From positions 372,001 through 436,000 of the forward strand of contig BCKT01000011.1 in the NCBI GenBank assembly GCA_003116875.1: a stretch of 64,000 nucleotides of DNA. Direction: 5' to 3'. This document shows, one piece after another, positions 11,245 through 23,472 of this stretch. The DNA is from Takashimella koratensis (taxonomy: Eukaryota > Basidiomycota > Tremellomycetes > Trichosporonales > Tetragoniomycetaceae). Under the pieces are notes generated by a model. It saw only the letters and a program-made list of their open reading frames with translations, did not search any database and was not told where the DNA came from. The translations under genes were made by a program, and so were the position numbers. How positions within the stretch are numbered: the stretch's first letter is position 1; the number at the start of each line of letters is the position of its first letter.

Positions 11245-12150
11245 TCACCACTCGCCTCTTGGCGTGCCAAAGTTGACCACGCCCTGCGCCTCGAAATGCC
11301 GCGATAGTTCAGTCATGGCTGTAAATCTATCAGCACCACGCATTCGTAGGCATCCCATGAGACTGATCAACACCTCGTATCGCCTCCCACTCACGAGGTG
11401 CAATGTAGTCGTAGTCTGATACAATCTCAAACGTATCTGTGCTGCAAGAATCCAACGCATGCCCACTGCCACACATCTGTCAACAATTGAACTTCGCTTC
11501 CCTTTCAAGGCATTACTCACCCGGTTACCCGCATCACATATGCCTGCAATCGAAACCGGCCAGTATACCGCACGCTAACATCGGGAAAGACAAAGTAGAC
11601 TCCTGGTGATCCTGCGACGTCGTTCATCTCTGAAGGAGTCGCTACCAGTGTCCCGTACAACATCGATACCATCTCGCCGTCCGAGTCGACAATCATTTGA
11701 GCGTCCTCACCGTCCTCTGTCAATAAAGACAAGTGGCACACAAGGAACGGCAACTCGTCGTATCTGCCACAATCAGATTCAAACAGCACCAGCAACAGAG
11801 GGCAAAAGAAAAAGCCGTGTTAGCCAGGCCAAAACAGGAAGTCTAAGAGCAAGCCGCATGAACTCACGGAATCGTCAGCTCGCCATCCTTGTCCCAGCAG
11901 TCAAACTGGATGATGAGTGGTGGGGCGAGTGGTATCCGGGACAAGTAAGCTCGTTGGAATGCCGCGCCTTTCTCGGGCTCCTGGATAGGCGTGATGCGAT
12001 ATGTCCTGTGGTATGTCAGTGACTTCAAAGGGGGAAGAGAGAGAAAATAGGAAGAGGACAGGGGATACAGAGCAAGCCACAAAAAGAAAGTCTACATTAA
12101 CATCACACTCACCGTTCGAGTTGCTCAAAGCTGGCGTCCACAAGGTTCAT
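11245..12150 (-). CDS. velvet-domain regulator (compact, domain only)
   Basis: Five exons: 12150-12113, 12005-11868, 11763-11521, 11465-11395, 11318-11245 (187 residues). The protein is almost entirely one velvet domain: YRITPIQEPEKGAAFQRAY, then PLAPPLIIQFDCWDKDGEL, MLYGTLVATPSEMNDVAG, the signature GVYFVFPDVSVRYTGRFRL, and APPMTELSRHFEAQGV at the end. Velvet proteins are fungal DNA-binding factors with a Rel-like fold that dimerise to control development, sporulation and secondary metabolism (VosA, VelB, VeA). Known members usually have long extra regions; none is seen here. The acceptor of exon 4 was placed at GGCAG|T because it alone keeps frame and similarity. An in-frame TGA upstream supports the start, but an upstream coding exon is not excluded. 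Confidence 0.87.
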
Positions 12151-15100
12151 GTTCTTCTCGGCTGGTTGTCCGGGGTTTCATACGACAGCCAAACGTCTGT
12201 CGTGTGCACCGGGGAGAGATCTTCAGAGGGGAAAGAGGAGGATGGAGTCCGTAGGGATAGATAAGTGTCTATGACGAGGAGGGCTTTAGTAGCCAACTGC
12301 GATGGGAGCAATTGCGAGATGAGGGGAGGAAAGAGGGCCCGAAGTGATGGTGAAAATCTTCAATTGACGACGAGTGACAAAGGCGTTGTCGATGAGTGAC
12401 TGAAAGGATGGGTGGGGCACGCTTGGGCGATCAAAAAAAGAATCTTCGGTTCGAGATTAAGGATAGAAATTAGATGGGAGAAATCGGGTTGACCCTTGTC
12501 TCTTGCCCTTGACTATTATACCTCGGTAGCGAGCGGCCAAAACGGGGAATGACGAGTCGATGTGAACTGATGTTTGAGGTGTCACACAATAGATTGAGGG
12601 ACTGATGGATGTCACACTTCCCTCTGCCTGCCGCACGCTTTCTCCCCAACGACCGGCGAATGATGTTTTGATGGGGTGCGACCGAGAATTCGGAAGATCG
12701 AGGCGGGCGGGGGCGCGGCGAGAAGCAAATCGCAATGCAACGAGGTGAATTGGGAATCGGGGAAAGGGGATAGACGACGCTTTTCTCGGGATCTGTCGTG
12801 TCCTCGCTCTCGTCGTCCTCCTTATCCAGCTCTCCGAGACTAGCGCGCTCAATTGTTTTTGCCACCGACAGCGACTGATGGTCACCGTGTGATCTTGATA
12901 TTGATGTGGTGGCTGAACCAGGAGGGGGTTCTAGTCGATTTTCGGGATGGACGGCGATATATGTGACGACGAGAGAGCTCACAGAGGAGCGGACTGGAGA
13001 CCAAGGCGACGCAGGGCGAGAGGTAGAGTCAAGGGTAGAGTCAACATTGATGGTTGTGTAGGTTCCAACCGCGGACCGAGAAAAGTGGACACGCGGGTCG
13101 TTGATGAGATGTCGAGGTAGGTAGGGGGTGAGAGGGTGGCAATAATGGTGCGATGGTTGATGTAGGCGGTGATGTCGTAGATAGGCCGGGGATGACGGGT
13201 GGACGGGTGATTAGGCGACGACGGTACCGGTGAACAAAGGCCGCAAGAGCGAGGACGTGCGTATGGGTTGGTGGGTTTATATGATCAGAGATCGTACGGT
13301 GATGTGATGACACGTAGAGTGTGGTGTATGAGTCGGATGCCGGTTGAATGACAAGACGAAGCCGAGGCGAGGGCGAGGCGGTTGAAGAGTGGGGGAAAGA
13401 TGAGATGAGAGGTGCGATGAGATGCGATGGAGAGATTGTCAGCATTCACAAGACAAGACAGGTGAGGGGATAGCGGTAGTGCGGTAGTGGACAAGGGAGA
13501 GTGGGGAAGAAGGAAGAGGGAAGAGGGAGGAGAGGGAGACAAGCTCGATCCGGGCCAATATGGAGGTAATCATAAGAAGCAAGGAGGGGACGGGGGAAGG
13601 GGGAAGGGGGAAGGAGGAAGGAGACGCGAACAGAGACCGAGGGAAGTAACGGACAAATGGAGCAATAAAACGAGAAGGGCAAGGGGAAGGGCAAGGGGAA
13701 GATGAGAAGCGAAGCAGGACCCAAAGGAGGGGACAGACGCGGAGGGAAGGGTGAGGACAGATCAGACGAGGGCAACGAGAGAAGCGAGCAATGACCCAAA
13801 GGAAGGGCGAGGCCAAAGCACAACGGAGGGGGAAGACCTCGCGGCCGGTGGGAGCAGTCAATGAAATGATGCGCAAGTCCCCGCAGGTCCCCGTGGCAAG
13901 TCGCTTTGATGACTGGTCTGTGACAATGATCAAGGTGGGGATTGATGGATTGATGGAATGATGATGATGGTGACGGTGGCTTGATTGATTATGTCTGGAT
14001 CTCCACGCCATCACCGATCTCACCCAACCTCGCCCTCACCTTGACCGACCTCCGCCCAGGGGCGATCAAAAGTAACGACAGACTACCCTCCTACACCGTT
14101 TCACTCACACTTTATGTTTTGATGAGATGGGACAATGTGGCGGCGCCTGGCGTGCGCGCTCTTCTTCTCCAAAGGGATCCCGGAGCCGAGGTGGAGGCGA
14201 AGAGGAGGGGAGATAGGCGAGAAGAGGAAGGAGAGACAGGAGAGACGAGACGAGAGGGCAAGGATTAAGCGAGGCCCCGGACTACGCGAGATGCGCCCGA
14301 CGAGGGCCTCGTGGAAGAGGCGAGACGGAGGTGGCGAAGATCCTCGCCCTTGGACAAGCTTCTTGTGGGCTTGTGGACAAGATGACTAGGACGATGGGCG
14401 TTCTGGTCACTTGATCGGACGCGCGAGGGGCGGTGTCTAGGCTGTGTCGGTTGATGCCAAGGGGTAGGCGTAGTGCTGCGTCGTGTGATTGATGACACCC
14501 GAAACGAGGCGAGCGCACTCTCGGCCTTCGGACTCAAAGGACGGCTTGACAGGATCCGGTCGGGTCAAGTGGGGAATTAAACCACCACCCAAATGACGTC
14601 GGTGAAAGGACCCACCGCAAAGGCTGGTGAGGACTGGGTATTAGCAAAGGAATGAAACGAGACTAGGTGGGAGGCGGATTCGAGAAACGGTCCGTGGGCG
14701 AGGCAGTCATGTGTAGAGACGTTTGGAGAGTAACGGCATGCAAGGAAGGGGTATCTGTGTGGCGATGGACGCGAATATGTGATCGTGTTTGAATGTGTGT
14801 ATGAAGGATGAATTGTTGTTGATGTTGATGTTGATGGTGGAGGGGGGAGACGTGCGTGTGCACAGGGCACATAACACAAGATGTACAAAATGAAGAATCC
14901 AAGTCTAGAATTTCGGTGGTCTCGGTACGTACCTCGCGAATCTGCAAGCTGTGTTTTGGGGTCGGGAAAGCCACGGCGCTAGTTTCGACCTGATGCAAAG
15001 CAAAAGAGTCGTAAGCAGTGAGGCGAGAAGGGGGGGGGGGGATCGTGGACTGGTGGACCAGGTGCCTCGATGTTGTGTCGCTCGGTACCTGGACTAGACT

Positions 15101-18100
15101 GAAAAGGGCAACGCTAAAACAACCGTAGCAGCGTTTTAGTGGCCCAGTATCCGAATTCCTGGTTATGCGCTTTATGCGATTTGTCGGATTGGTTTTTTCG
15201 GGATAGTGGAGGGTGGGTGGGCGTTTGTTCTTTACAGACTTTTGTTCTGTTCTGTCCCCTGGAAGTCTGCGAGTTCGAGGGTGGTGCTGATGGGCAGCGG
15301 CCAAAGAATCGGGGGCGTTGAGGTTCACACGCAGGAACAGGCTGCGCAAGTGGAGTGGAGCCCGATGGCTTGGGACGAAAAGGGTGTACGTCGTACTGGA
15401 AACGATGGGATCCAGAACTTGTACTTGGCGTTCACGGTAAACAGTGACTACCGTTGGGTAAACCGGCGAGACCGAGAGCGGCGAGAGACGAAAATCAAGG
15501 AACGGGTCAAGCGAGGCACGATGTCGGTTCTGTCTTGGACACAAACAATTGCCGGGCGTGTGGGAGAGGATGCGTCGGGTCGGAGAGAGTAAACGGGGGA
15601 AGGGGTCAATGAAGAAGGTAGAGCAAAGAGGGACTGCTTGAAAGAAAAGAATATGGATGACGATTATATGTAATGTTCCCTCGTTTGACTCGCTCATGGA
15701 CACTTTCGAAGCGGGGGGGAAGAGTATCTCCGTCCGTACCCACAAACCCAGTGAGAAGGGACCAAGGGACGGCGCAGACGATCAGGATGTAAGGCGATCA
15801 GCCGAAAAAAGGGGGGGTTTCAGCTCAGGACAACAACTGTAGGGAAGCAAGGGAAGGCAAGGGAAGGTCTCCAAGGGAAGGTAGGGAAGCAGCGCAGACC
15901 GCCCAAACAGGGAAAACCAACCACACCCAACCAACCACCACCACCGCCCAACCAACGCCTCCGCCTGAAAACGGACAAAAAAAACCCGAATAAAAAAAAT
16001 TAAAATAAAACAGCAATTCATGGCATGCGCAACATTACCAGGATTCGGTTGGAGAGATTTACGTACGGGCAAGCGGCAAGAGACTTACTTGTGCCCGAGA
16101 CCGCCGCTATCGTCACCTGTTCGGTCGGCAAGGAAGAGAGTAAAGGGAGGGAGACACAGTACTCGTGAAGATCGTTCCCAGGGGCGGGGAGGCACAACCG
16201 ATATCGGGGGGGAACAGAGCGGACGAAAGAGGACAGGTGATCAGCGGGGGGGACGAGGAACGAAGAGAGCGGTCATATCCGTGTGACTCTCCGGGAGACA
16301 GACGACGACCGATTCGCCGTTCGCGGTTGGACCTGCTCGACTGCCGGGCGTGTCCCAACACAACAGGCAGGGCAGAACGGGCGCGCGGGGGGGGAGGCCG
16401 GGGTGGGGGGAGGAGGGACAATAAAAATTCTCCTGGATCCACGTACTCCCGTCATCACCTTCTGTCATGTTCTACCCGAAGAGCCGCAAAGGGTCTTTCT
16501 GATTGTGGCTGTTCCTCCCTTCTCTTACGTCGACGGCACGGCGGGCGGCCGACTGCGGCCGATGATGGGGGAGGATGCAGACCGCAGACGATACGCCGAC
16601 GTCGATGCGGTGCGTTTCCGTGTTTTCCGTGTCTTGCAGTTGGTATCCACCTCCGGGCTGCTCCTCCCTCCCTCCCCAACCCTGAGGGGTCTATCCAGTA
16701 CGCCTCGTTCTTCCCCTTGAGGTTCAACCCCTGATCGCCGTTCGTTTACGCTTACCGTTGTCCTTGTCACCAACGGTTTCTCCCAACCCAAGTGCACACC
16801 CATTCATTCTCCTCTCTCCCGACCCTGAGATTTTCGCTCATCGCTCCGTTTACCAAAAGTGTACGAGAGGCGAGGAATTCTCCGATCCTAAAACGGGACT
16901 CACCTGAAAACAAGGGAGAAAGGTCGATGCTTGAGTGGAGGCAACACAACACAGCAGTCCATAACAGGTAACCTCGAGCAGGTAAAGGACAGCGACGATG
17001 ACGGAAGAGACGGGTGACCCGAAGGTTTACGCTCTTTTGTTTGACGGAATACGTAAACAACCCATGTCTCGGATGTGTCCAAGTGGGTACGAAAACGGAG
17101 GATAAGTGAGACATATGACGATTTCAAGCTTTGAGAATCAAAGAAAGAACCAATTACGTTTGAACAGTAGGCATGGGAACTGAGCCTGCACCTCAGCTGA
17201 CATAGGCAAGGGACCTCGACTGTATCTCATTGTCCCATTGTGCACGCGTGTATTGCTTTTTGTGGATATTTCTCGCCTCTTGGGGCAAAGTTGCGTGAAT
17301 TCTAACCCTCTCATTGATCTTCGCTTGGGCTCGGCCGATTTCCCCTTGACCCAAAAGATTGGGAGAGGGCGGCAGGGCGCTCTCGCCCCTCGTTCCTCTT
17401 CCAGTAAACCCCCCTTGCACTGCCTGCCCTGATCTCACTTATCGGCCATCGGCCACTTGGACTCACTTGGGCGGCTGAGCAGCACATCTCTGGTCCCAGC
17501 TGCCAAGCCCCCGATTCAAATGTTACAGCACTCGCAGCAGAGCAGGTGGGACCATGTGGAGACATGGTTATCGGGACCCAAGGCGGGTCGAGTTCGACGC
17601 CCCTTTGCTCCACTGAGGCTGTCATCGGCATGAGAGATCGCCCTCGGCATCGGCATTCTCTCCCAAACGAGAAAGCGCTCAACATCAAGATTGTCCTTCT
17701 TCTCGCGTGCGCTATTGGCTCAGAGTGCACGAGACGGGAGCGTGGTTCTGTTCTCAGGCTTGTTCGGATTTGGGTTTTGGGTTTTGACTCCACTAGCGTA
17801 CAAGAAGTGTGGCCGGATAATACGGGTGCCGCAACAAGCTCAACCTAGTGCATGTCTCACCTGTGTGGGAGTCCACGAAACCTTGATCCATGGCGGTCGG
17901 CGGTTGCAAGCCGAGGAATAGAGACGGGAGGAAGCGAACAAGTGGGGTTTGGTCGAGCGAGACACAAAGTCAACGCCCTCAGACAGTCAGGCAGGCTGTA
18001 GAAAACTCGGGCTGGGCGGGCAAGCGAGGTGGGCAGAAGATGACATGACGCAGTGCCACAGGGTCCCGGAACTCATTAACTTTTCTCTTCGATCGCTGAT

Positions 18101-18510
18101 GTACGTACGATACCCTTATTTCAACGCCGCCGGGGTGTTGGTTTTTTCCCCGTCTCTCATCCCAGGCCTTGATGAATGCTTCGGGCGTATCGCCATGACC
18201 CTGCACATCCCTACTTGTGGAAACTTTCAGTTCCTTGCGGTTTTTTTTTTTCTCTCCTCCACTCGATTTTCTCCTACTAAACCCACCTCGCCTCAGCCTC
18301 TGCCCTGCTGCTTAGGCTGGGTAGACAGGGGGAGAGAGAAAACTGAGGAGGAGTGACTGAATTGGGCGGATCGACAGGGCGTGGCTCAGACTGCCAAACA
18401 GCCTTGAAACTCTCCTTTTGCCTACCACAGCAAAGCTACAAGGGATCAAGCACCGGAATCTTCCGGCATCGGACTTGAAGCACAGTCTCAGCGAAGCGGC
18501 GGACACTCCG

Positions 18511-18544
<34 letters not shown>
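18511..18544 (+). repeat. poly(A) run, 34 nt
   Basis: Thirty-four consecutive A residues between CTCCG and CACTCC. No flanking target-site duplication or retroelement ORF was seen, so it is listed as a simple repeat and not a retroposon tail. Confidence 0.95.
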
Positions 18545-18545
<1 letters not shown>

Positions 18546-19239
18546 ACTCCGTCCGGATCGCTCCGCATCGCGCATCGCATCGATCAGACTCCAGTCGATG
18601 TCTTGTACTTGAAGTCGACGCATTCCACACTTCTCGTCATCGGTGTCCACTACGGGCCTCGGATTTGGAGTGTCCGTCGTTTTCTTCATTATCTGACAAA
18701 ACTCGGAGCCACATGGTTCTCTTCCGCCATGCCGTCATCTCTCATTCCCGGGGTCCAACAGGCCCAACCGGGGGTCGTCGGGTCGTACTAACCCAAGCAT
18801 TCCGGGTACTACTGTGCGACCCGCTGCACAGCCGCATGGTCTTTACGTACTGGGTACCCGCATACCGCTACAGGAAAGCATAGTGCGACATGTCAACGTA
18901 CTCCTATGTCGGCCGAATTTGAGCTGGAATAGCGGGATACGGCATCGCACGTGAACCGATAAGAGAAACATGAGCGACGAGCTATCGACGGTACATAAAT
19001 GACTGGAGAGAAGACGCATATGCGCACCAGAGCCAGTGGGAACATACAGAAGAGCATAGGCCGTCCGCGTGTTTCGCTGAGGCGAGGACTAGGACGGCGC
19101 ACATTGAAACAACTGATAGATGGCAATAGATCTTTGCAATCTCTTAGCGGACACGATGCCAGCTGTGCAACAGTCCTTGTACTATGCTGCCTACTGCTGC
19201 TCTCACTTCAAACTCAATGGCAAGAGAGGATTTATATCC

Positions 19240-19277
19240 CACGTGGAAGCCACGTGCGCCCGTCATGTGATCACGTG
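19240..19277 (+). promoter_or_regulatory. cluster of three CACGTG E-boxes upstream of the Ubp8-like gene
   Basis: CACGTG occurs at 19240-19245, 19251-19256 and 19272-19277, that is 144-181 bases before the start codon at 19421. In fungi CACGTG is bound by bHLH factors such as Cbf1- or Pho4-like proteins. Which factor acts here is unknown. Confidence 0.6.
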
Positions 19278-19420
19278 ACTGTTCTGTTGGATTGCCCGTT
19301 GTTCCCGAGTTTCGGCCCAGTCCTTTACCTTTACTTTCAGCCTCCTGCCATTGTTCCATCCACCCAACCGTATCACCCAACCGTACTCAACTCCCCCTTA
19401 CCTCCTCATCCTCTTCAGAA

Positions 19421-22400
19421 ATGAGCAGTACGGTCGATCTTACGCCTGCGCCTCTCTCTACGGTCGAAGGACCTTCGTCTCGCTCGACCGATACCTCGCC
19501 GTCGGATCCCGCCGCGTGTCCGCATATCCTGACTCACCTCCGGCGAGCGACACACGAGCCGCCGACGTCCCCCCACTCCGCCGGCGCCGGGGGTTCCTCC
19601 ACCTCCGGATCGCCCCCCCCCAGCGGAGTCGATGTGAGGAAGCGGTATGCGGACGCAGTGAGGTGGGCCCCCCCCCCAGAGGGCGTGAAACGACGCAAGG
19701 TGAGTCAGGGCGACAGGTGGAAGCCCCCCCCCNNNNNNNNNNNNNNNNNNNNNNNNNNNNNNNNNNNCCCCCCCCCCCCGCAAGGGAAGAGAAGAGTGGC
19801 GATCGATTGCAGGGGTAACAGGCGCTGACAACGGGTGATGCGCGATGATGTGCGGTGATCGGAACAGACATCGGCGCCAGAATGCCAAAGGTGTGCGACG
19901 GTCACGATTCGCCCTTGGGCATGCTTGACTTGCTCGTTCGATGGCTGTTCACCGATCTCGGGGAAACAATGTATGAGTGACCACTGGGACGCGTCTAGCT
20001 CTTGCTCTTTCGGTACGTCTTCGACTCCCTCCTCATAGACCATCTCCATGATCTTATCATCCTGTCTTTGCTTCACTCTCTTTGTCTCTGTCCTATTCAG
20101 CCTCTGACTGTTCCTCTCAGCGGTGGACACACGCACGGGCGCTGTCTTTTGCAGGGACTGCGACGACACGATTTACCCGGACACCTTCGAGTCGCTGCTC
20201 ACTCTGACGCGGGTACGGGTAGAGGAGGAGAATGATGTTTCGCGGGAAGGGAATAGCCTCGCGTCTGGGAGAGGCAGGGGCAGGGGTGCGTTTAGGGTCT
20301 GGGCAGGGGAAGGGGACGTGCAGGCTCGGATCAAGGCGGGGCTATACTCGCGTGTCCCGTGTCGAGGTGAGTCAGAGTGAAGATCAGCTACAAGGATTCG
20401 ACTTGGTCGGATCCACATAGTACCACTCATTTAAACTGTATTGTGACTCTAGTTCCTCGGATCCTCGTTGCTGACCAGTTACCCAGGCCTCCGCCCACTG
20501 CTCAACCTATCTCAGACCTGTTTCCTGTCCGCCATCCTCCAAGCACTCATCCACAACCCTTTGCTCCGCGCCTACTTCCTCAGCGACAAACACAACCGAC
20601 ACGTATGCACCAACGGGTCGAAGGGACTCGCCGTGGGACGGCCTGTGATCACGGAGAGTCAGCGTGAGAAGGGGTGTATGTGTTGTGAGATGGATCGGGC
20701 GTTTGAGGAGGTGAGTAAGGTTTACCTGAGCACTGTCTTTTCCCTGCAACTCTAAACGACCTGGAGAGTTGGAGAGTTTGAACTTTCTGTTGCAAGTCTC
20801 CAGCCTAACAACGGTGCTGCTGGTCTTAGTTTTACGGAGACGATCGAACCCCGTTCGGACCGATCACGATGCTTTACTCGATGTGGCACGCGAGCGCCGA
20901 GCTCGAGGGGCATGGTCAGCAAGGTGAGTCATTTACTGTGCAATGGATGACTGAGGATATGCAATTGCTGACCCCGTCGTCCGCGATCGACGTATAACAG
21001 ACGCCCACTCGTTCTTCCTCGCTGCGCTTGACCAGATCCATGCGCATGCCAAGGGACAGCTATCGAGCTGCAACTGCATTGCGCGTGAGTAAAGGCCGCT
21101 GACGACTGGCCCATATCTTCCTCCTTCCTTCTCTCTCTCTCTCCCGGCTCATCAAGACCAGCGCTGACCTAGTTTTATCACTTCAGACCAAACTTTCGCG
21201 GGCTCACTTCAGTCCACTGTTCGATGTTCTAAATGCGGTTCACCCTCGACGACGGTCGACCCTATCCTCGACGTTCAACTCGATTTCCCACCCAGCTCTT
21301 CATCCAATTTCCCATCCAACTTATCGCAATCGTCGAGCTCGTCTGTGACCGGTGCGGACGGCGGGTCGGCCAGTGGTGTTGGGGTCGGTGGGGAGGGGGA
21401 GTTGACCCTCGCGGGACTTTTGAGGAGATTTTGCGCAGATGAGGTCGTTGGTGATGGTCGAGGGTATGCGTGTGCGCAGTGTGGAGGTGGGGAAGGTGTG
21501 GTGAGTAGGGGTGATTGGAATCGATCGAGACTTGGTCCAACCAAGTGAAACAGGGACGCTCGCTGACAGATACAGTCTGCGACACGCAAGTTGTTAATCA
21601 AGAAACTCCCACCTGTCCTCTCATTCCAGCTCAAGGTGAGATCCACTCCCTTTGATCCACCCGCGCAATGCGCGCAAACTTCTGCTGACCTTCTTCCTAC
21701 ACAGCGGTTCGCCCATAACGCCACGTCTTCCAAGATCGAGACTCCTGTCCGATTCCCATCTCACCTGGACATGCGGCCCTATGTGGAACACTCTGAGCAT
21801 CGGCCGCCTACCCGACCTCGTCAGCCTACTGGCGGTGGAGCCGGGTCCGACGCGCCCGATCAGGGTCGGACGAACCCTGGCTCCGTCGTGGATGGAGACG
21901 AGGAGAAACCGATTGTCTCGGAACCTGAAGCTACCGTGCCTCCCCCAGCTGCCACAGGTGACGGCGAGACCAAATCGACCGACGATTCGACCAACGGAGG
22001 AGTAGGACAGGGTCATATCGCTCAACCAGAGTATATCGAGACTTTGCCGCTACCTGATAGTGTGTACACTTATGACCTGTTTGCGGTCGTCACGCACGAG
22101 GGGAAATTGGATAACGGACATTATTGGGCAGACGTATTGACGGGTGACGAGTGGTGGCATTGTGACGATGACAAGGGTGAGTCCGAGTTGTCGATCAATC
22201 AATAGTCAACCGTTAACTTCCTCCTCCTTCTCCCCCCCCCCCCCCTAATTCCCCTCCCATGGCACATATCTCGATTGTTTCCACATTGTCGATACAGTTA
22301 CTCCGACGACGCTCGGCGCGGTTCTCTCTCAACGCGCTTACATGCTCTTCTACGTGAAACGATCCCTGGCTTACGCGGAACCGATGTCGAGGCTACTCGG

Positions 22401-22539
22401 CTCGGTCTCTGCGTCCAATTCCGCATCAGCGGCGGCAGCGGCGGTGGCAGCTGCTGCTGCGGCTGCTGTCAAGGCCGGCAGCGGAGGTGTCAATGGTCAT
22501 GCCTCGACCACCTCGGCCAACGGAATTAACGGGTCGTAG
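19421..22539 (+). CDS. UBP8: Ubp8-like ubiquitin-specific protease (SAGA deubiquitinase)
   Basis: Ten exons: 19421-19699, 19868-20012, 20121-20366, 20487-20710, 20830-20923, 21001-21084, 21187-21500, 21576-21635, 21705-22176, 22298-22539 (719 residues). After a disordered N-terminus, a UBP zinc finger is visible (CQRCATVTIRPWACLTC, CMSDHW, FCRDCDDTIYPDTFE). The protease domain follows: Cys box NLSQTCFLSAILQALIHNP, GQQDAHSFFLAALDQIHAHA, a zinc-binding CxxC pair (VRCSKCG, YACAQCGG), and the His box YDLFAVVTHEGKL then NGHYWADVL. This layout is Ubp8/USP22, which removes ubiquitin from histone H2B as part of SAGA; the assignment to SAGA is from family knowledge. Oddities: DAHSFF where DAHEFF is usual, an acidic insert before the His box, and a poly-Ala tail. 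Intron 1 contains the assembly gap, so exon 1 is less sure. Confidence 0.9.
19724..19779. other. assembly gap of 35 N flanked by C-runs
   Basis: N residues occupy 19733-19767, bounded by nine C on the left and twelve C on the right. The gap lies in intron 1 of the Ubp8-like gene. Its edges suggest a homopolymer or G/C-structured tract that could not be read through. Confidence 0.98.
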
Positions 22540-23472
22540 AGTGTTCCATTTGTTATTCACTCATTCGTCGTCTGTTATATGAGGTTGTTCGTGGGTCGCG
22601 AGGGGTTGTACTTTTCTGAGGATTTGCCGGTTTAACGTTCGTTCATAAGAGTGTCAGATAGTAATAGAGAAAGAGAGAGAGTGTGTGTGTGTGTGTGTAC
22701 GGAACGAATCAAGAAGTACTCACGAGAGTCTCATGCATGGTTGATCGAACGCTTGGATTTGTTGTACTTGCACGGCTTGAGCAAGAACTTCACAGAGAGA
22801 TGGTTCACACATGCATGGGTGAGGAGGACATTTGTCCTCATTTTGTTATTTTAATCGTACAATATCAACAGACCTCTCATACGAAACCCAGTAGCACCAA
22901 TCTCCGTCGTTCAGGGGGAGACGAGGAACGAGGATCCGATAATGTGGGGACTAAGATACAAAATAGAAACACCTCGCGAAGAACCAAAAGCACAGACAGG
23001 AAAAAGTTGATGCCGATCTTGTCAAGAGTGACTAGAAGAGGGCATGTTTTGAATACAGATGAATCAAATGAAGACATAAGGCGAAGTGAATGATGGCGGA
23101 TGTATTGGATTAGGCAATTTGGGCACAAGCGAATGATGGGCGGAGGTGATGAGAGCGCTCGAGGGAGCCGCGAAGATCATAAAGACTATCGCTGCGATGA
23201 TAATGGAACATTAAGGGAGATAACGAGCGACTCGTTTGTCGGATCGATGGACATATAACGATGGTGGTGAACGTCCGATGGCGGGGCAGACACAGCGAGG
23301 AGCATGGCGATGAACAATCGAGTGGAGGTAGACACAGAGGGACGAATAAACGAAAGCTCGGGACAGCACCGACGAGGACAGTGCCGATGTCGACAGCCAA
23401 AGAAACAAGTGGAAGGTTCTGCGATGAAAGGATATGATGACGTCGATGAGTGGATATCGTATGTGACAATTT
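22540..23472. other. convergent 3' region
   Basis: About 930 bases between the 3' ends of the Ubp8-like gene and the cassette-exon gene. Contains a (GT)9-type run at 22680-22698. No coding exon recognised. Confidence 0.55.

Larger units (their letters stand above)
12151..19420. other. 7.3 kb region without recognisable gene, between divergent velvet and Ubp8-like genes
   Basis: No conserved protein was recognised on either strand. The sequence has many purine/pyrimidine runs (13490-13830 purine-rich; 14160-14260), G- and A-runs, a 34-A run at 18511-18544, and scattered short open frames with irregular codon use. One segment (14985-14931, minus) looks like an isolated exon (VETSAVAFPTPKHSLQIRE) with good acceptor and donor, but no partner exons were found. 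Possibilities: long regulatory region, non-coding RNA, or a fast-evolving gene with many introns. Confidence 0.5.

Noticed and set aside
14663..15745. 360-codon open frame on the minus strand
   Set aside because: Composition is irregular and rich in His, Arg, Ser and Pro with no domain; only a 57-base part resembles an exon, which is listed as a separate low-interest finding.
18511..18544. Poly(A) run as a retroposon tail
   Set aside because: No retroelement protein, no upstream gene copy and no target-site duplication could be seen.
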